NCBI GenBank assembly: GCA_030533225.1
Contig: JAUNJO010000009.1
Coordinates: forward strand, 1 to 41,893
DNA from: Eubacteriales bacterium
GTDB lineage: Bacteria > Bacillota > Clostridia > Oscillospirales > Acutalibacteraceae
Direction of reading: 5' to 3'
Length of the DNA stretch: 41,893 nucleotides
Below the pieces are notes generated by a model. It saw only the letters and a list, made by a program, of their open reading frames with translations. It made no database searches and had not been told where the DNA came from. Positions 30,492 through 39,228 of this stretch are shown piece after piece. Both the position numbers and the translations under genes were made by a program. Numbering within the stretch: the stretch's first letter is position 1; each line of letters begins with the position of its first letter.

Positions 30492-31512
30492 TTTCATTAC
30501 CTCCCAGGGCTTTCATTACTTTTACAATATTCATAGAAATCGGGCATTTTGAAAGGCATCTGCCGCAGCCTACACAACTGAATATGCCGTCGTTATTCTC
30601 TGGATAATACACAAGCTTGTGCATAAATCTCTGGCGGAATCTCTCAACCTGAGAGTTGCGGTTGTTGCCGTGTGCCATTCTTGTAAAATCGGAATACATA
30701 CATGAGTCCCAACAGCGATAGCGGATAACCTCACTGCCGGTGTTGAACTCCTTGATGTCATAGCATTGACAGGTGGGACATACAAAAGTGCATGTACCGC
30801 AGCCGAGGCATGATTCACTGAGGGCGCTCCACAAGGGAGAATCGAAAAATTCCTTTGTCTTACCGCTTCCGAAAGCATCTGTGCCCAAGTCCTTGAGAGG
30901 AAGCTTGCTCAAAATCTTTGCGGTCTTTTCCTTCTGTGCGTCTACCGCTTTAGTATCGCATTCCTCGGAAAATGCTGAAAGCTTCTCAAGAAGAGCATCA
31001 CCCTTTTCGGTGTTTGCCTCCATATAGATTGCATCAGCTTCTCTCCAAAGTGTAACATCACCTGCAGGATTTGTACAGTCAATACCGAAAGAGGAACAGA
31101 AGCAAGTCTCGGCGGGGCGTGAGCAAGCAACGGAAACCACAGTTGCATGTTCTCGGCGGTTCTTATAAAAGCTGTCAACAGGGTCTGCAAGGAAAACTCT
31201 GTCGAGGATATCGAAGCTTCTGACATCGCAGCCGCGAGCACCGAAGATTACAAAATCCTCGTTTTCGTCGCGAATGTCGATTACTTCAATGCTTTTGCCC
31301 TCCATCTTGAACTTCATGAGATTTTCCGATTGGGGGAAGAAGAAGTCCTTAGCGCTTCTCTCTGTATTAAGAGCATCGCTCCAAACATCACCCTCCTGCC
31401 ATTTTTTGAACTCGGCTTTGCCGTCACTGCGGTCTACGGGAAGGTATAATGACATAGATTCATTTATAGCACCGAACATCTGAGGAAATTTATCTGCTGT
31501 AATTTTAAGCAT
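30484..31512 (-). CDS. 4Fe-4S dicluster electron-transfer protein (FlxB/C-like, first of two)
   Basis: The 342-residue protein ends in two 4Fe-4S motifs (CLGCGTCTFVCPTCQC and CVGCGRCLSKCPIS). A further Cys-rich patch lies near the middle (ETCFCSSFGIDC). The N-terminal domain resembles the beta-subunit/AsrA-type fold found with hydrogenases and sulfite reductases. Two such proteins sit side by side here (31505-32503 is the second). They probably relay electrons between the NADH-oxidising subunit and HdrA. AGGAGGGATACAG precedes the ATG. I do not assign FlxB or FlxC individually. Confidence 0.82.
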   Translation of the reverse strand: MLKITADKFPQMFGAINESMSLYLPVDRSDGKAEFKKWQEGDVWSDALNTERSAKDFFFPQSENLMKFKMEGKSIEVIDIRDENEDFVIFGARGCDVRSFDILDRVFLADPVDSFYKNRREHATVVSVACSRPAETCFCSSFGIDCTNPAGDVTLWREADAIYMEANTEKGDALLEKLSAFSEECDTKAVDAQKEKTAKILSKLPLKDLGTDAFGSGKTKEFFDSPLWSALSESCLGCGTCTFVCPTCQCYDIKEFNTGSEVIRYRCWDSCMYSDFTRMAHGNNRNSQVERFRQRFMHKLVYYPENNDGIFSCVGCGRCLSKCPISMNIVKVMKALGGNENA

Positions 31513-32503
31513 CTGTATCCCTCCTGTTCACTGCATCTGAAGGCTCAATATCATCGAGAGTATAGTCAACCAAAGGTGCCCGTGAGCCTTCCTCTGCACC
31601 TGCCTGATAATCACCGTAAAGCTCGTTGATATCCTTGATAAACTTACGGTTGAGAAGGTGAAGGGGAATGTTCTGAGGACATACTCTTGAACACTCACCG
31701 CAGTCGGTGCAACGGCCTGCAACGTGGAATGCGCGAATAATGTGGAACATCTTTTCCTCAAACTCGTTGGTGGGAGCTTTATTCTCCACAGGTGACTGAG
31801 GATTATCAAAAACGCATTTCTCACAGGTACAGGCAGGACATACATCACGGCAAGCATTACAGCGAATGCATTTTGAAAGTTCATTCTGCCAAAACGCAAA
31901 GCGCTCGTCAGGAGTCATAGCCTCAATTTTTGCTACCTCATCGAAGCGGTCTGAGTCGATAACTTCACCGGTCTCGCCTAAAAGCTCGTCGAAAGCGACA
32001 TGCTTTTTACTCTTACAGTTTACGCATCTCTCTGCCAGAACATCAGAGGTCTTAATAACTTTTGCGTCATCATCATAGAGAGTAGTGACAAGGAGGTTTT
32101 CCCCATCAGCATCTATCTTAACGATACCGTCGTTGACTGTTGCCTTGATCTTAGTTATGTCAGCCATACCCTCACAGGGGATACCCACTGCATATACCTT
32201 TTCCCTGTCGAATCTGTGCTCGGTGAGGAGCTGATTGAAGCTGTAGGTATCGCAGGGCTTCAGGAATACAAGAATTTTTCCCTCAGACTTTGAAGTCTTG
32301 GAAATAAGATATTTTGAGAAGTTTGCACCGCAAAAATCGTTCCATACGAAATCTTTGGTGATTTCCTCCACGGTTTCGAAAATCGCAGGAGTGATATCAT
32401 AATCAAACTCACCGCGTTTCCAACCGAGAACGGAAGTTACTGTGCCGTTTGAGATAAGACCTGAGGCTTTTTCTATAAGTGTTTCACGGGTTATTTTTTG
32501 CAT
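31505..32503 (-). CDS. 4Fe-4S dicluster electron-transfer protein (FlxB/C-like, second of two)
   Basis: The 332-residue protein is a paralogue-like companion of the 30484 gene: CVNCKSK near the middle, then CIRCNACRDVCPACTC and CTDCGECSRVCPQNIP. The extra Cys in each motif suggests two or three [4Fe-4S] clusters. GGAGG precedes the ATG. It overlaps mvhD by 13 bases upstream and the next gene by 8 bases, so the subunits are translationally coupled, as expected for a stable complex. Confidence 0.82.
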   Translation of the reverse strand: MQKITRETLIEKASGLISNGTVTSVLGWKRGEFDYDITPAIFETVEEITKDFVWNDFCGANFSKYLISKTSKSEGKILVFLKPCDTYSFNQLLTEHRFDREKVYAVGIPCEGMADITKIKATVNDGIVKIDADGENLLVTTLYDDDAKVIKTSDVLAERCVNCKSKKHVAFDELLGETGEVIDSDRFDEVAKIEAMTPDERFAFWQNELSKCIRCNACRDVCPACTCEKCVFDNPQSPVENKAPTNEFEEKMFHIIRAFHVAGRCTDCGECSRVCPQNIPLHLLNRKFIKDINELYGDYQAGAEEGSRAPLVDYTLDDIEPSDAVNRRDTDA

Positions 32504-32925
32504 CTCAAATCCTCCAATCTCTTATTCTCGCCAAGCTTTGCAACTGTCTCAACAAAATCGTTCATTGTTGCGGCAAATTTTGCACCCTCAGCGGCGGAAA
32601 CCCACTCAACGCGAGTTCTCTCACGCTCAATGCCCAGGTAATCAAGCATTGAAAAGAGGAGTGACATACGGCGGCGAGTGTAGTAGTTGCCCGATGTATA
32701 ATGGCAGTCACCGGGGTGACAGCCGCAGAGAATTACACCGTCTGCACCGCGCTGAAAAGCACGAAGAATAAACATGGGGTTTACTCGGCATGAGCAGGGC
32801 ACACGGATAATTTTAACATCGGCAGGATAGTTCAAACGGTTGTTGCCTGCAAGGTCAGCGCCGGCATAGGAACACCAGTTACAGCAGAATGCAACAATCA
32901 AGGGTTTATATTCGTTCATCGACAT
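32491..32925 (-). CDS. mvhD: MvhD/FlxD-like [2Fe-2S] electron-transfer subunit
   Basis: The 144-residue protein matches the methyl-viologen hydrogenase delta subunit: FCCNWCSYAGADLAG near the start, then RVPCSCRVNP and CGCHPGDCHY, with five or more cysteines for a [2Fe-2S] cluster. It transfers electrons to HdrA. The gene overlaps the hdrA stop, with GGAGGT just upstream of the ATG. It is present in all known Flx-Hdr and Mvh-Hdr sets. Confidence 0.92.
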   Translation of the reverse strand: MSMNEYKPLIVAFCCNWCSYAGADLAGNNRLNYPADVKIIRVPCSCRVNPMFILRAFQRGADGVILCGCHPGDCHYTSGNYYTRRRMSLLFSMLDYLGIERERTRVEWVSAAEGAKFAATMNDFVETVAKLGENKRLEDLRCKK

Positions 32926-34910
32926 ATTGCATCCACCTCCGCGATAATCTGACTTGTTGTGAAGCCTCTAAGGTCCATAGCACCTGAAGGACAAGCTACG
33001 GTACAAGCACCGCAGCCCTGACATACTGCAGGATTAACCTTTGCAACTCGGCGCATCTTAGTGCTTCGGTCGGGCATTCTGAATTCTTTGGTTTCATAAG
33101 TGATTGCTCCGTAAGGACAAACATTTGCACAGGATGAGCATCCGTTACACATAATCTCATCGGAGCTTGCGACACAGGGGTTGCCTGTGAGTTTATCCTT
33201 GGAGAGCAAGCCGATAACCTTTGCCGCAGCGGCGGAAGCCTGAGAAACAGTCTCGGGGATATCCTTCGGTCCCTGACAGGCACCTGAAAGGAAAACGCCT
33301 GCTGTTGGACTTTCTACGGGACGAAGCTTGGGGTGTGCTTCGGTGAAGAAATCGTTGGTATCCATGGAAGCTGTGAGCATTGTCGCAATGCTTCGTGCGG
33401 ACTTGTCGGGCTCGATAGCAGCCGCAAGCACAACCAAATCAGCGTCAATGTGAAGCTGTTTATTATTGAGCATGTCGGAGGCTGTTACTTTGAGTTTCTT
33501 ACCCTCGGGAGAAACCTTGCCAACCATACCCTTTACATATTTAACGCCGTATTCCTCAACTGCTCTGCGGTAGAATTCATCAAAGCTCTTACCGGGAGTT
33601 CGTACATCTATGTAGAACACATAAACCTCGGTGTCGGGATACTTATCTCTTGTGAGCATTGCGTGCTTTGCGGTGTACATACAGCAAATCTTGGAGCAAT
33701 ACTCCTTGCCCTTTTCGGCGCAGTTTTCACATCTTGAGCCCACACACTGTACGAACACGATGGTGTGGGGATGCTCAAGGTCGGAGGGCCTTAAAAGCTT
33801 GCCTGCAGTAGGACCTGCGGCGTTTGTAAGACGCTCAAACTCAAGCGAAGTAATAACATCCTTGGACTGATTGTATGCAAATTCATCGAATTTGTCCATG
33901 CTGATGGGATTAAAGCCTGTTGCGGCAACGATTGCGCCGTACTTCTCTTCGATGATTTCGTCTTTCTGCTTATAGTCAATAGCACCTGCGGTACAAATCT
34001 TCTCACAAAGACCACACTTGCCGTTTTTGAGCATATTGCATGCATTGGGATCAATGGTTGCTACCTTGGGAACAGCCTGTGCAAAAGGAATGTAAATTGC
34101 CGGACGGTTATCCATACCCAGGTTAAACTCATTGGGATTTTTCTTCATGGGACACTTTTCGACACAAGCACCGCAACCTGTGCAGATGTCCTCATTGACA
34201 TAACGGGCTTTTTTCTTAATCTTAACCTCGAAATTACCCACAAAGCCTGAAACATCCTGAACCTCGCTGTATGAGAAGATGCGAATCTTATCGTTTTGAG
34301 CCACATCAACCATCTTGGGAGTTAAGATACAGGCGGCGCAGTCAAGCGTCGGGAAGGTTTTGTCAAGCTGAGCCATTTTGCCGCCGATAGTAGGCTTTGT
34401 CTCAACTATATCTACAGGGAAACCTGCTTCCGCAATATCAAGAGCAGTCTGGATACCTGCGATACCGCCACCGATTACAAGAGCTCTTTTGGTAACATTG
34501 GACTCGCCGGGAGTGAGAGGTGCATTAAGAGCAACCTTGGCGACTGCGGCTTTGCCGAGGATAATAGCTTTCTCAGTACCGGTAGCCATATCCTTATGTA
34601 CCCAAGAGCACTGCTCACGGATATTGGCAATCTCAACCATATAAGGATTGAGACCTGCGGCGGCGGCTGTTTTTCTGAAAGTAGCCTCGTGCATACGGGG
34701 TGAGCAGGAACAAACTACGATACCGTCAAGTTTATGTTCCTTAACAGCATCAATAATCATGTTCTGTCCTGCCTGGGAACACATATATTGATAGTTGGTG
34801 GAGAAGACTACGCCGGGCTCACTCTTGAGAGCCTCGGAAACGGCTTCAACATCAACTGTGCCGGCGATATTACTACCGCACCAGCATACAAATACACCGA
34901 TTCTTAGCAT
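32916..34910 (-). CDS. hdrA: HdrA-like flavin-based electron-bifurcating subunit
   Basis: The 664-residue protein has an N-terminal Cys pair (VCWCGSN), a Rossmann FAD motif VIGGGIAGIQTAL (residues ~145-157), CTGCGACVEKCPM and CGLCEKICTAGAI clusters, CCMYTAKHA, and a C-terminal 2[4Fe-4S] ferredoxin domain (CNGCSSCANVCPYG and CQGCGACTVACPSG). HdrA is the site of flavin-based electron bifurcation, sending electrons to ferredoxin and, via HdrBC, to a disulfide or other acceptor. AAGGAGGAGAC precedes the ATG. The size matches bacterial and methanogen HdrA. Confidence 0.94.
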   Translation of the reverse strand: MLRIGVFVCWCGSNIAGTVDVEAVSEALKSEPGVVFSTNYQYMCSQAGQNMIIDAVKEHKLDGIVVCSCSPRMHEATFRKTAAAAGLNPYMVEIANIREQCSWVHKDMATGTEKAIILGKAAVAKVALNAPLTPGESNVTKRALVIGGGIAGIQTALDIAEAGFPVDIVETKPTIGGKMAQLDKTFPTLDCAACILTPKMVDVAQNDKIRIFSYSEVQDVSGFVGNFEVKIKKKARYVNEDICTGCGACVEKCPMKKNPNEFNLGMDNRPAIYIPFAQAVPKVATIDPNACNMLKNGKCGLCEKICTAGAIDYKQKDEIIEEKYGAIVAATGFNPISMDKFDEFAYNQSKDVITSLEFERLTNAAGPTAGKLLRPSDLEHPHTIVFVQCVGSRCENCAEKGKEYCSKICCMYTAKHAMLTRDKYPDTEVYVFYIDVRTPGKSFDEFYRRAVEEYGVKYVKGMVGKVSPEGKKLKVTASDMLNNKQLHIDADLVVLAAAIEPDKSARSIATMLTASMDTNDFFTEAHPKLRPVESPTAGVFLSGACQGPKDIPETVSQASAAAAKVIGLLSKDKLTGNPCVASSDEIMCNGCSSCANVCPYGAITYETKEFRMPDRSTKMRRVAKVNPAVCQGCGACTVACPSGAMDLRGFTTSQIIAEVDAICR

Positions 34911-34922
34911 TTTGTCTCCTCC

Positions 34923-35309
34923 TTACTTAGTATATTTTCTGAATGCGCTGACAAGAAGCTGCTGGGGAGTTTCTTCGTCAAGCATTTTAGGTACATTATC
35001 AGCCAAAAGGTGATTTGCGCCCTGAGGTCTTGTTTTCATAAGACGGACTGCATCAATGAGCTTAGCAGGCTCAACTCCCCGGGGACATCTCTCCGCACAG
35101 GCAAAGCAAGTAAGGCATCTGTAGACAGACTCGGAATTGAGGAGGGGCTCAATGTTGCCGCCCTTAATCATTGCAACAAACTGATGAGGATGAAACTCCA
35201 TCTCGTCGTATGCAGGGCAAGTGCCCGAGCATTTACCGCAAGCCATACATTTCGCCGGATTGACACCGCTTATGCGGACAATCTCGTCTCTCATATCTAA
35301 ATTAGTCAT
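34923..35309 (-). CDS. hdrC: HdrC-like iron-sulfur subunit
   Basis: The 128-residue protein carries two [4Fe-4S] motifs (CMACGKCSGTCPAYDEM and CLTCFACAERCPRGVEP), as in heterodisulfide reductase subunit C, and the helical tail typical of HdrC. It bridges HdrA and HdrB. AAGGAGGTAGC precedes the ATG; the gene overlaps hdrB by 8 bases. Confidence 0.93.
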   Translation of the reverse strand: MTNLDMRDEIVRISGVNPAKCMACGKCSGTCPAYDEMEFHPHQFVAMIKGGNIEPLLNSESVYRCLTCFACAERCPRGVEPAKLIDAVRLMKTRPQGANHLLADNVPKMLDEETPQQLLVSAFRKYTK

Positions 35310-36087
35310 TTGCTACCTCCTTAACACCCAAAGCCTCGGCAAGAAGCTCTGTGAAGTAAACAACAGGAATGGCAGCGCCGTTTTTAATAAGATTGTAACG
35401 GCACAAAGGACAGGCTGTAACCATAATTTCAGCCTCGTTCATGAGTGCAGACTCCATAACACGCTCACTCTTGCTCTTTGCAAGTGCAGGGCTTTCCAAG
35501 GATATGTAACCGCCGCAGCACTCGTTACGGTAGGAATAGTAAACGGGAGTTGCACCGATCGCCCTAATGAAATCCTCCATAATCTGAGGATTCTCCGGGT
35601 CATCAAATGCCATAACCTTGTTAGGTCTGAGAAGCAAACAACCGTAGTAAGCGGCAATTTTCTTGCCCTTTAAGGGATTAACTACCTTTTCGGCAATTTT
35701 ATCAAAGCCTACTACATCACGGAGCATCTCAAGGTAATGAATAACCTCTGCGCTTCCGTCGTAGGGATCCTCACCCATATAGCGATTGACCTTATTTGCA
35801 AATTCTTCGTCTTTCATAGCGAAGTTTGTCTGCTTAATAACATTGTGACAGGCAGAGCATACGGTGACAAGGGCTCTCTGTTTGCTCTGTGCGTCTTTGA
35901 GTGCACGAACAGAGGAAAGCTTTGTTGCTACCTCATCCTTGGCGGTTGTAAACACACCGCCGCAGCACTGCCAATTTTCAATTTCCTCTAAGGTGACACC
36001 CAAGACTTCGGCACATTTTCTTGCATACATATCAAGATCCTTGGCTTTGTTCTTCAGTGTACAGCCGGGAAAATAACTCAGTATCAT
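35302..36087 (-). CDS. hdrB: HdrB-like catalytic subunit (two CCG domains)
   Basis: The 261-residue protein has two CCG motifs: FPGCTLK...CQCCGGVF and YYGCLLLR...CCGGYISLES followed by CPLC. These hold the unusual non-cubane [4Fe-4S] clusters that reduce disulfides in methanogen HdrB. In bacteria the natural acceptor is unknown or DsrC-like. The CxxC at CPLCRYN is also present. It is the first hdr gene of the operon, 56 bases after fumC, with GGAGGCGAAAAA upstream. Confidence 0.93.
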   Translation of the reverse strand: MILSYFPGCTLKNKAKDLDMYARKCAEVLGVTLEEIENWQCCGGVFTTAKDEVATKLSSVRALKDAQSKQRALVTVCSACHNVIKQTNFAMKDEEFANKVNRYMGEDPYDGSAEVIHYLEMLRDVVGFDKIAEKVVNPLKGKKIAAYYGCLLLRPNKVMAFDDPENPQIMEDFIRAIGATPVYYSYRNECCGGYISLESPALAKSKSERVMESALMNEAEIMVTACPLCRYNLIKNGAAIPVVYFTELLAEALGVKEVAND

Positions 36088-36143
36088 TTTTTCGCCTCCG
36101 ATTAAATAAATGAAATATACTAATTAGGTATGAGGCCTATATA

Positions 36144-37520
36144 TTAAACCATTTCTTCGGGATGGAAAACCTCATCAAATCTCTCGGCAGTTAAGAAACC
36201 AAGCTCAACGCAGGCTTCTTTGAGAGATATGTTATCCTTAAATGCTTTCTTTGCTGTCTTTGCCGCATTTTCATATCCGATGTAAGGATTCAGAGCTGTG
36301 ACCAGCATAAGAGAGTTGTGAAGATTATGGTGCATCTTTTCTTTATTCGCCTTAATTCCCACCGCGCAGTTCTTATTAAATGAAAGAATTGCCTCGGCAA
36401 GGAGTCTTGCAGACTGCAAAAAGTTATAGATAGCAACAGGCATAAACACATTCAGTTCGAAATTGCCCTGTGAAGCCGCCATACCCACAGCCACATCATT
36501 ACCCATAACCTGAACTGCAACCATAGTTACAGCCTCGCACTGTGTAGGATTAACCTTACCGGGCATAATAGAGGAGCCGGGCTCATTCTCTGGAATGAAA
36601 ATCTCACCGAGTCCGTCACGGGGACCTGAGGCAAGCCAGCGTACGTCATTTGCAATTTTCATCATATCCGCGGCAAGCGCCTTAATTGCACCGTGGGCAA
36701 ACACTAACTCGTCCTTTGAAGTAAGTGCATGGAATTTGTTGGTTGCCGTAACGAAAGGCTTTCCGGTGAGGTTAGCCACTTCTGCGGCCACTGCGGTATC
36801 AAAGCCCTTTGGAGTGTTGAGGCCTGTACCGACTGCCGTACCGCCCAGTGCAAGCTCATAGAGAGGCTCTACCGAACGCTCAAGAAGTTCAACATCACGC
36901 TCAAGGCTGCTTCTCCAGCCGCTTATCTCCTGACTGAATTTAATGGGGGTTGCGTCCTGAAGATGAGTTCTGCCACTCTTAACGATGCCCTCATTCTCTG
37001 CTTCCAATCTCTTAAAGGTTTCGATAAGCACCTTTACTGCAGGAATAAGCTTATCCTTGAGGCTCAAAACTGCGGCAATGTGCATTGCTGTGGGGAAAGT
37101 GTCGTTAGAGGACTGGCTCATGTTTGAATCATCGTTGGGATGAATGAGTTTTTTGCCTAAAATCTCATTGGCTCTGTTTGCGATAACCTCATTGGTGTTC
37201 ATGTTGGACTGAGTACCTGAGCCTGTCTGCCAAACCACCAGAGGAAAATGCGCGTTGAGTTTTCCGGCGATAACCTCGTCGCAGGCTGCTTTGATAGCTT
37301 CGAGCTTCTCATCGGTCATCTTTTCGGGTTTCAGTTTATTGTTAGCTATAGCTGCTGCCTTCTTGAGAATACCGAAGGCGTGAATAATCTCACGAGGCAT
37401 GGTCTCTATGCCCACACCGATTTCAAAATTTTCGTGACTGCGCTGAGTCTGAGCAGCCCAAAGTACATCTGCAGGTACTTTGACCTCGCCCATTGAATCG
37501 TGTTCTATACGATAATCCAT
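36144..37520 (-). CDS. fumC: Class II fumarase
   Basis: Interconverts malate and fumarate without a metal cofactor. The 458-residue protein has the class II signature GSSIMPGKVNPTQCE and the catalytic His in GRTHLQDATPIKFSQE, with other conserved patches GSGTQSNMNTNEVI and NDDSNMSQSSNDTFP. GGAG lies about eight bases upstream of the ATG. It is the second gene of the operon, 24 bases after the dehydrogenase gene, and supplies fumarate to FrdAB. Confidence 0.96.
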   Translation of the reverse strand: MDYRIEHDSMGEVKVPADVLWAAQTQRSHENFEIGVGIETMPREIIHAFGILKKAAAIANNKLKPEKMTDEKLEAIKAACDEVIAGKLNAHFPLVVWQTGSGTQSNMNTNEVIANRANEILGKKLIHPNDDSNMSQSSNDTFPTAMHIAAVLSLKDKLIPAVKVLIETFKRLEAENEGIVKSGRTHLQDATPIKFSQEISGWRSSLERDVELLERSVEPLYELALGGTAVGTGLNTPKGFDTAVAAEVANLTGKPFVTATNKFHALTSKDELVFAHGAIKALAADMMKIANDVRWLASGPRDGLGEIFIPENEPGSSIMPGKVNPTQCEAVTMVAVQVMGNDVAVGMAASQGNFELNVFMPVAIYNFLQSARLLAEAILSFNKNCAVGIKANKEKMHHNLHNSLMLVTALNPYIGYENAAKTAKKAFKDNISLKEACVELGFLTAERFDEVFHPEEMV

Positions 37521-37544
37521 TGTAATGCTCCTTATTCACTGAAA

Positions 37545-38489
37545 TCAAATTTTAATCTGACTGATAGTGCCCTTTAAGGTCTCTGCGCTGTGATGTAAAG
37601 CCTTGAGCTCCTCATCATTCAGGGGAAGCATAACCTTGGAATGAGCACCTGTATTGCCTACGATATTGAGAAGGCTTAAGCAAACATCCTCGATGCCGTA
37701 CTCGCCGTGGAGCATTGTGGAAACGGTAAGAGTGGTGTCGATACCTGAAAGGAGACACTTGCAGATGTGAGCAACTGACATTGAAACTGCGTAGAAGGTT
37801 GCACCCTTGCGGGAGATAACCTTTGCACCTGAGCTTCTGACATATTCCTCAACCTGTGCTTTGTCAAAGTTTTCCATTCTTGCTTCCTTGTTGAGTAAGC
37901 AATCAGCATACTGCTCAATGGGAACATTGGAAATGTTGGCAATAGACCAAGGAATAAAGGAACTGTCGCCGTGCTCACCTAAAACATAAGCGTGAACATT
38001 CTGCTGATTTACTGCATAGTACTCGGAAATTCTTGAACGCAGACGGGCGGTATCAAGAATTGTACCGGAACCGATAATCTGTCTGTCGGGAAGACCTGAG
38101 TACTTGGAAAAAGCGTAGGTCAAAATATCTACAGGATTACTTACAATAACATAAGTAGCATTGGGAGCATACTTGAGAATCTGGGGTGCGATAGACTTGA
38201 GAACATCAACATTAGCCTGTGCCAAGTCAAGTCTTGACTGGTCAGCCTTACGAGCCATACCGGAAGTGATAACTACGATATCGCTGTCAACAGCATCGCT
38301 GTAGCTTCCTGCATAAACCTGACAGGGATGACAGAAAGGTGTACCCTGACGGATATCAAGAGCCTCACCTAAAGATTTGCTGTCGTTTACATCAATCATT
38401 ACGATTTCAGAAGCTGTACCTGCAGTTGTGAGAGTGTAAGCAATAGTTGCACCTACATTACCGCTGCCTACGATTGTAATTTTGTTCAT
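37545..38489 (-). CDS. mdh: Malate dehydrogenase of the LDH-like type
   Basis: Reduces oxaloacetate to malate with NADH. The 314-residue protein has the NAD-binding motif GSGNVGATIA and Asp33 (VMIDVN, NAD preference), the active-site SNPVD, Asp146 with Arg149/151 in LDTARLR, and His173 in GEHGDSS. The substrate-specificity loop reads MARKADQSR: Arg80 stands where lactate dehydrogenases have Gln and malate dehydrogenases have Arg. Automatic annotation may call it L-lactate dehydrogenase. The ATG at 38489 follows GCGAGG; the open frame to 38573 has no ribosome site and would precede the promoter-proximal leader. It is the first gene of the operon. Confidence 0.88.
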   Translation of the reverse strand: MNKITIVGSGNVGATIAYTLTTAGTASEIVMIDVNDSKSLGEALDIRQGTPFCHPCQVYAGSYSDAVDSDIVVITSGMARKADQSRLDLAQANVDVLKSIAPQILKYAPNATYVIVSNPVDILTYAFSKYSGLPDRQIIGSGTILDTARLRSRISEYYAVNQQNVHAYVLGEHGDSSFIPWSIANISNVPIEQYADCLLNKEARMENFDKAQVEEYVRSSGAKVISRKGATFYAVSMSVAHICKCLLSGIDTTLTVSTMLHGEYGIEDVCLSLLNIVGNTGAHSKVMLPLNDEELKALHHSAETLKGTISQIKI

Positions 38490-38589
38490 TTTTTGTACCT
38501 CGCTTTTAGTTATTAATATTATTGCTTGCTTAAGAAACAGGGATTTTGAAACACATATTATTATGCATCCCAAATTGCCCCATTTTACA

Positions 38590-38626
38590 TTGTTATTATT
38601 TTAACAAACTTTTTGAAATAATGCAA
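38590..38626 (-). promoter_or_regulatory. Promoter of the malate-to-succinate operon with overlapping Rex-type operator
   Basis: -35 TTGCAT (38621-38626), 17-bp spacer, -10 TAAAAT (38598-38603), minus strand. An 18-bp palindrome TTGTTA-N6-TAACAA covers 38590-38607 and overlaps the -10. It closely matches the Rex consensus (TTGTTAANNNNTTAACAA). Rex leaves DNA when NADH is high, so the operon should be induced when reducing power accumulates. Confidence 0.7.
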
Positions 38627-38730
38627 TGGAAAATATTATTTTTTTTGGAAAAATCAAGATTTTGGCGACTTTCATAAAAAACTCCCATATATTGAAATTA
38701 TATATAATATATTCACAAAGGCATAAAAAG

Positions 38731-38756
38731 AAACGGCATGAAAATGCATGCCGTTT
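38731..38756 (-). terminator. Rho-independent terminator of the fhs-tsaE-tsaB-rpiB operon
   Basis: Stem AAACGGCATG / CATGCCGTTT (10 bp) with a 6-base loop, 18 bases after the rpiB stop on the minus strand. Confidence 0.75.
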
Positions 38757-38773
38757 AGCGTGATAGTAAGAAA

Positions 38774-39214
38774 TTACTCTCTGTTTTCGATTTCTGAAAT
38801 CATATTTACGCGTTTTGTGTGGCGATCGCCGTCGAAGGGAGTTGAAAGGAAAATATCGGCAAGCTTCACCGCTGTGGCTTCGTCAATAACTCTACCGCCC
38901 ATGCACAGTACATTTGCGTCATTGTGACGGCGTGTCATCTCTGCACAAAATTCGTTTGTGACGGTTGCTGCACGCACACCCTTTACCTTATTAGCTACCA
39001 TGCACACACCGATACCCGTACCGCAGCAGATAATGCCCTTCTCACACTCACCAGTTGCTACAGCCTTAGCGGTTTTATAGGCATACTCGGGATAATCTAC
39101 GCTGTCGGGAGTATAGGTACCGAAATCTGTAAACTCTATTCCCTTTTCCTCGAAAGATTTTACTATTGCATTCTTAATATCAAGACCGCCGTGGTCACAT
39201 GAAATTGCTATCAT
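38774..39214 (-). CDS. rpiB: Ribose-5-phosphate isomerase B
   Basis: Interconverts ribulose-5-phosphate and ribose-5-phosphate. The 146-residue protein shows the RpiB/LacAB motifs: SCDHGGLDIK near the start, GIICCGTGIGVCMVANKVKGVRAA with the catalytic Cys, and RRHNDANVLCMGGR. GAGGTAAAAA precedes the ATG. It follows tsaB by 14 bases and ends at the operon terminator. Confidence 0.95.
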   Translation of the reverse strand: MIAISCDHGGLDIKNAIVKSFEEKGIEFTDFGTYTPDSVDYPEYAYKTAKAVATGECEKGIICCGTGIGVCMVANKVKGVRAATVTNEFCAEMTRRHNDANVLCMGGRVIDEATAVKLADIFLSTPFDGDRHTKRVNMISEIENRE

Positions 39215-39228
39215 TTTTTACCTCACAG

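Noticed and set aside
37545-38489. L-lactate dehydrogenase annotation
   Set aside because: The specificity position is Arg, not Gln, and the gene opens an operon that needs malate.
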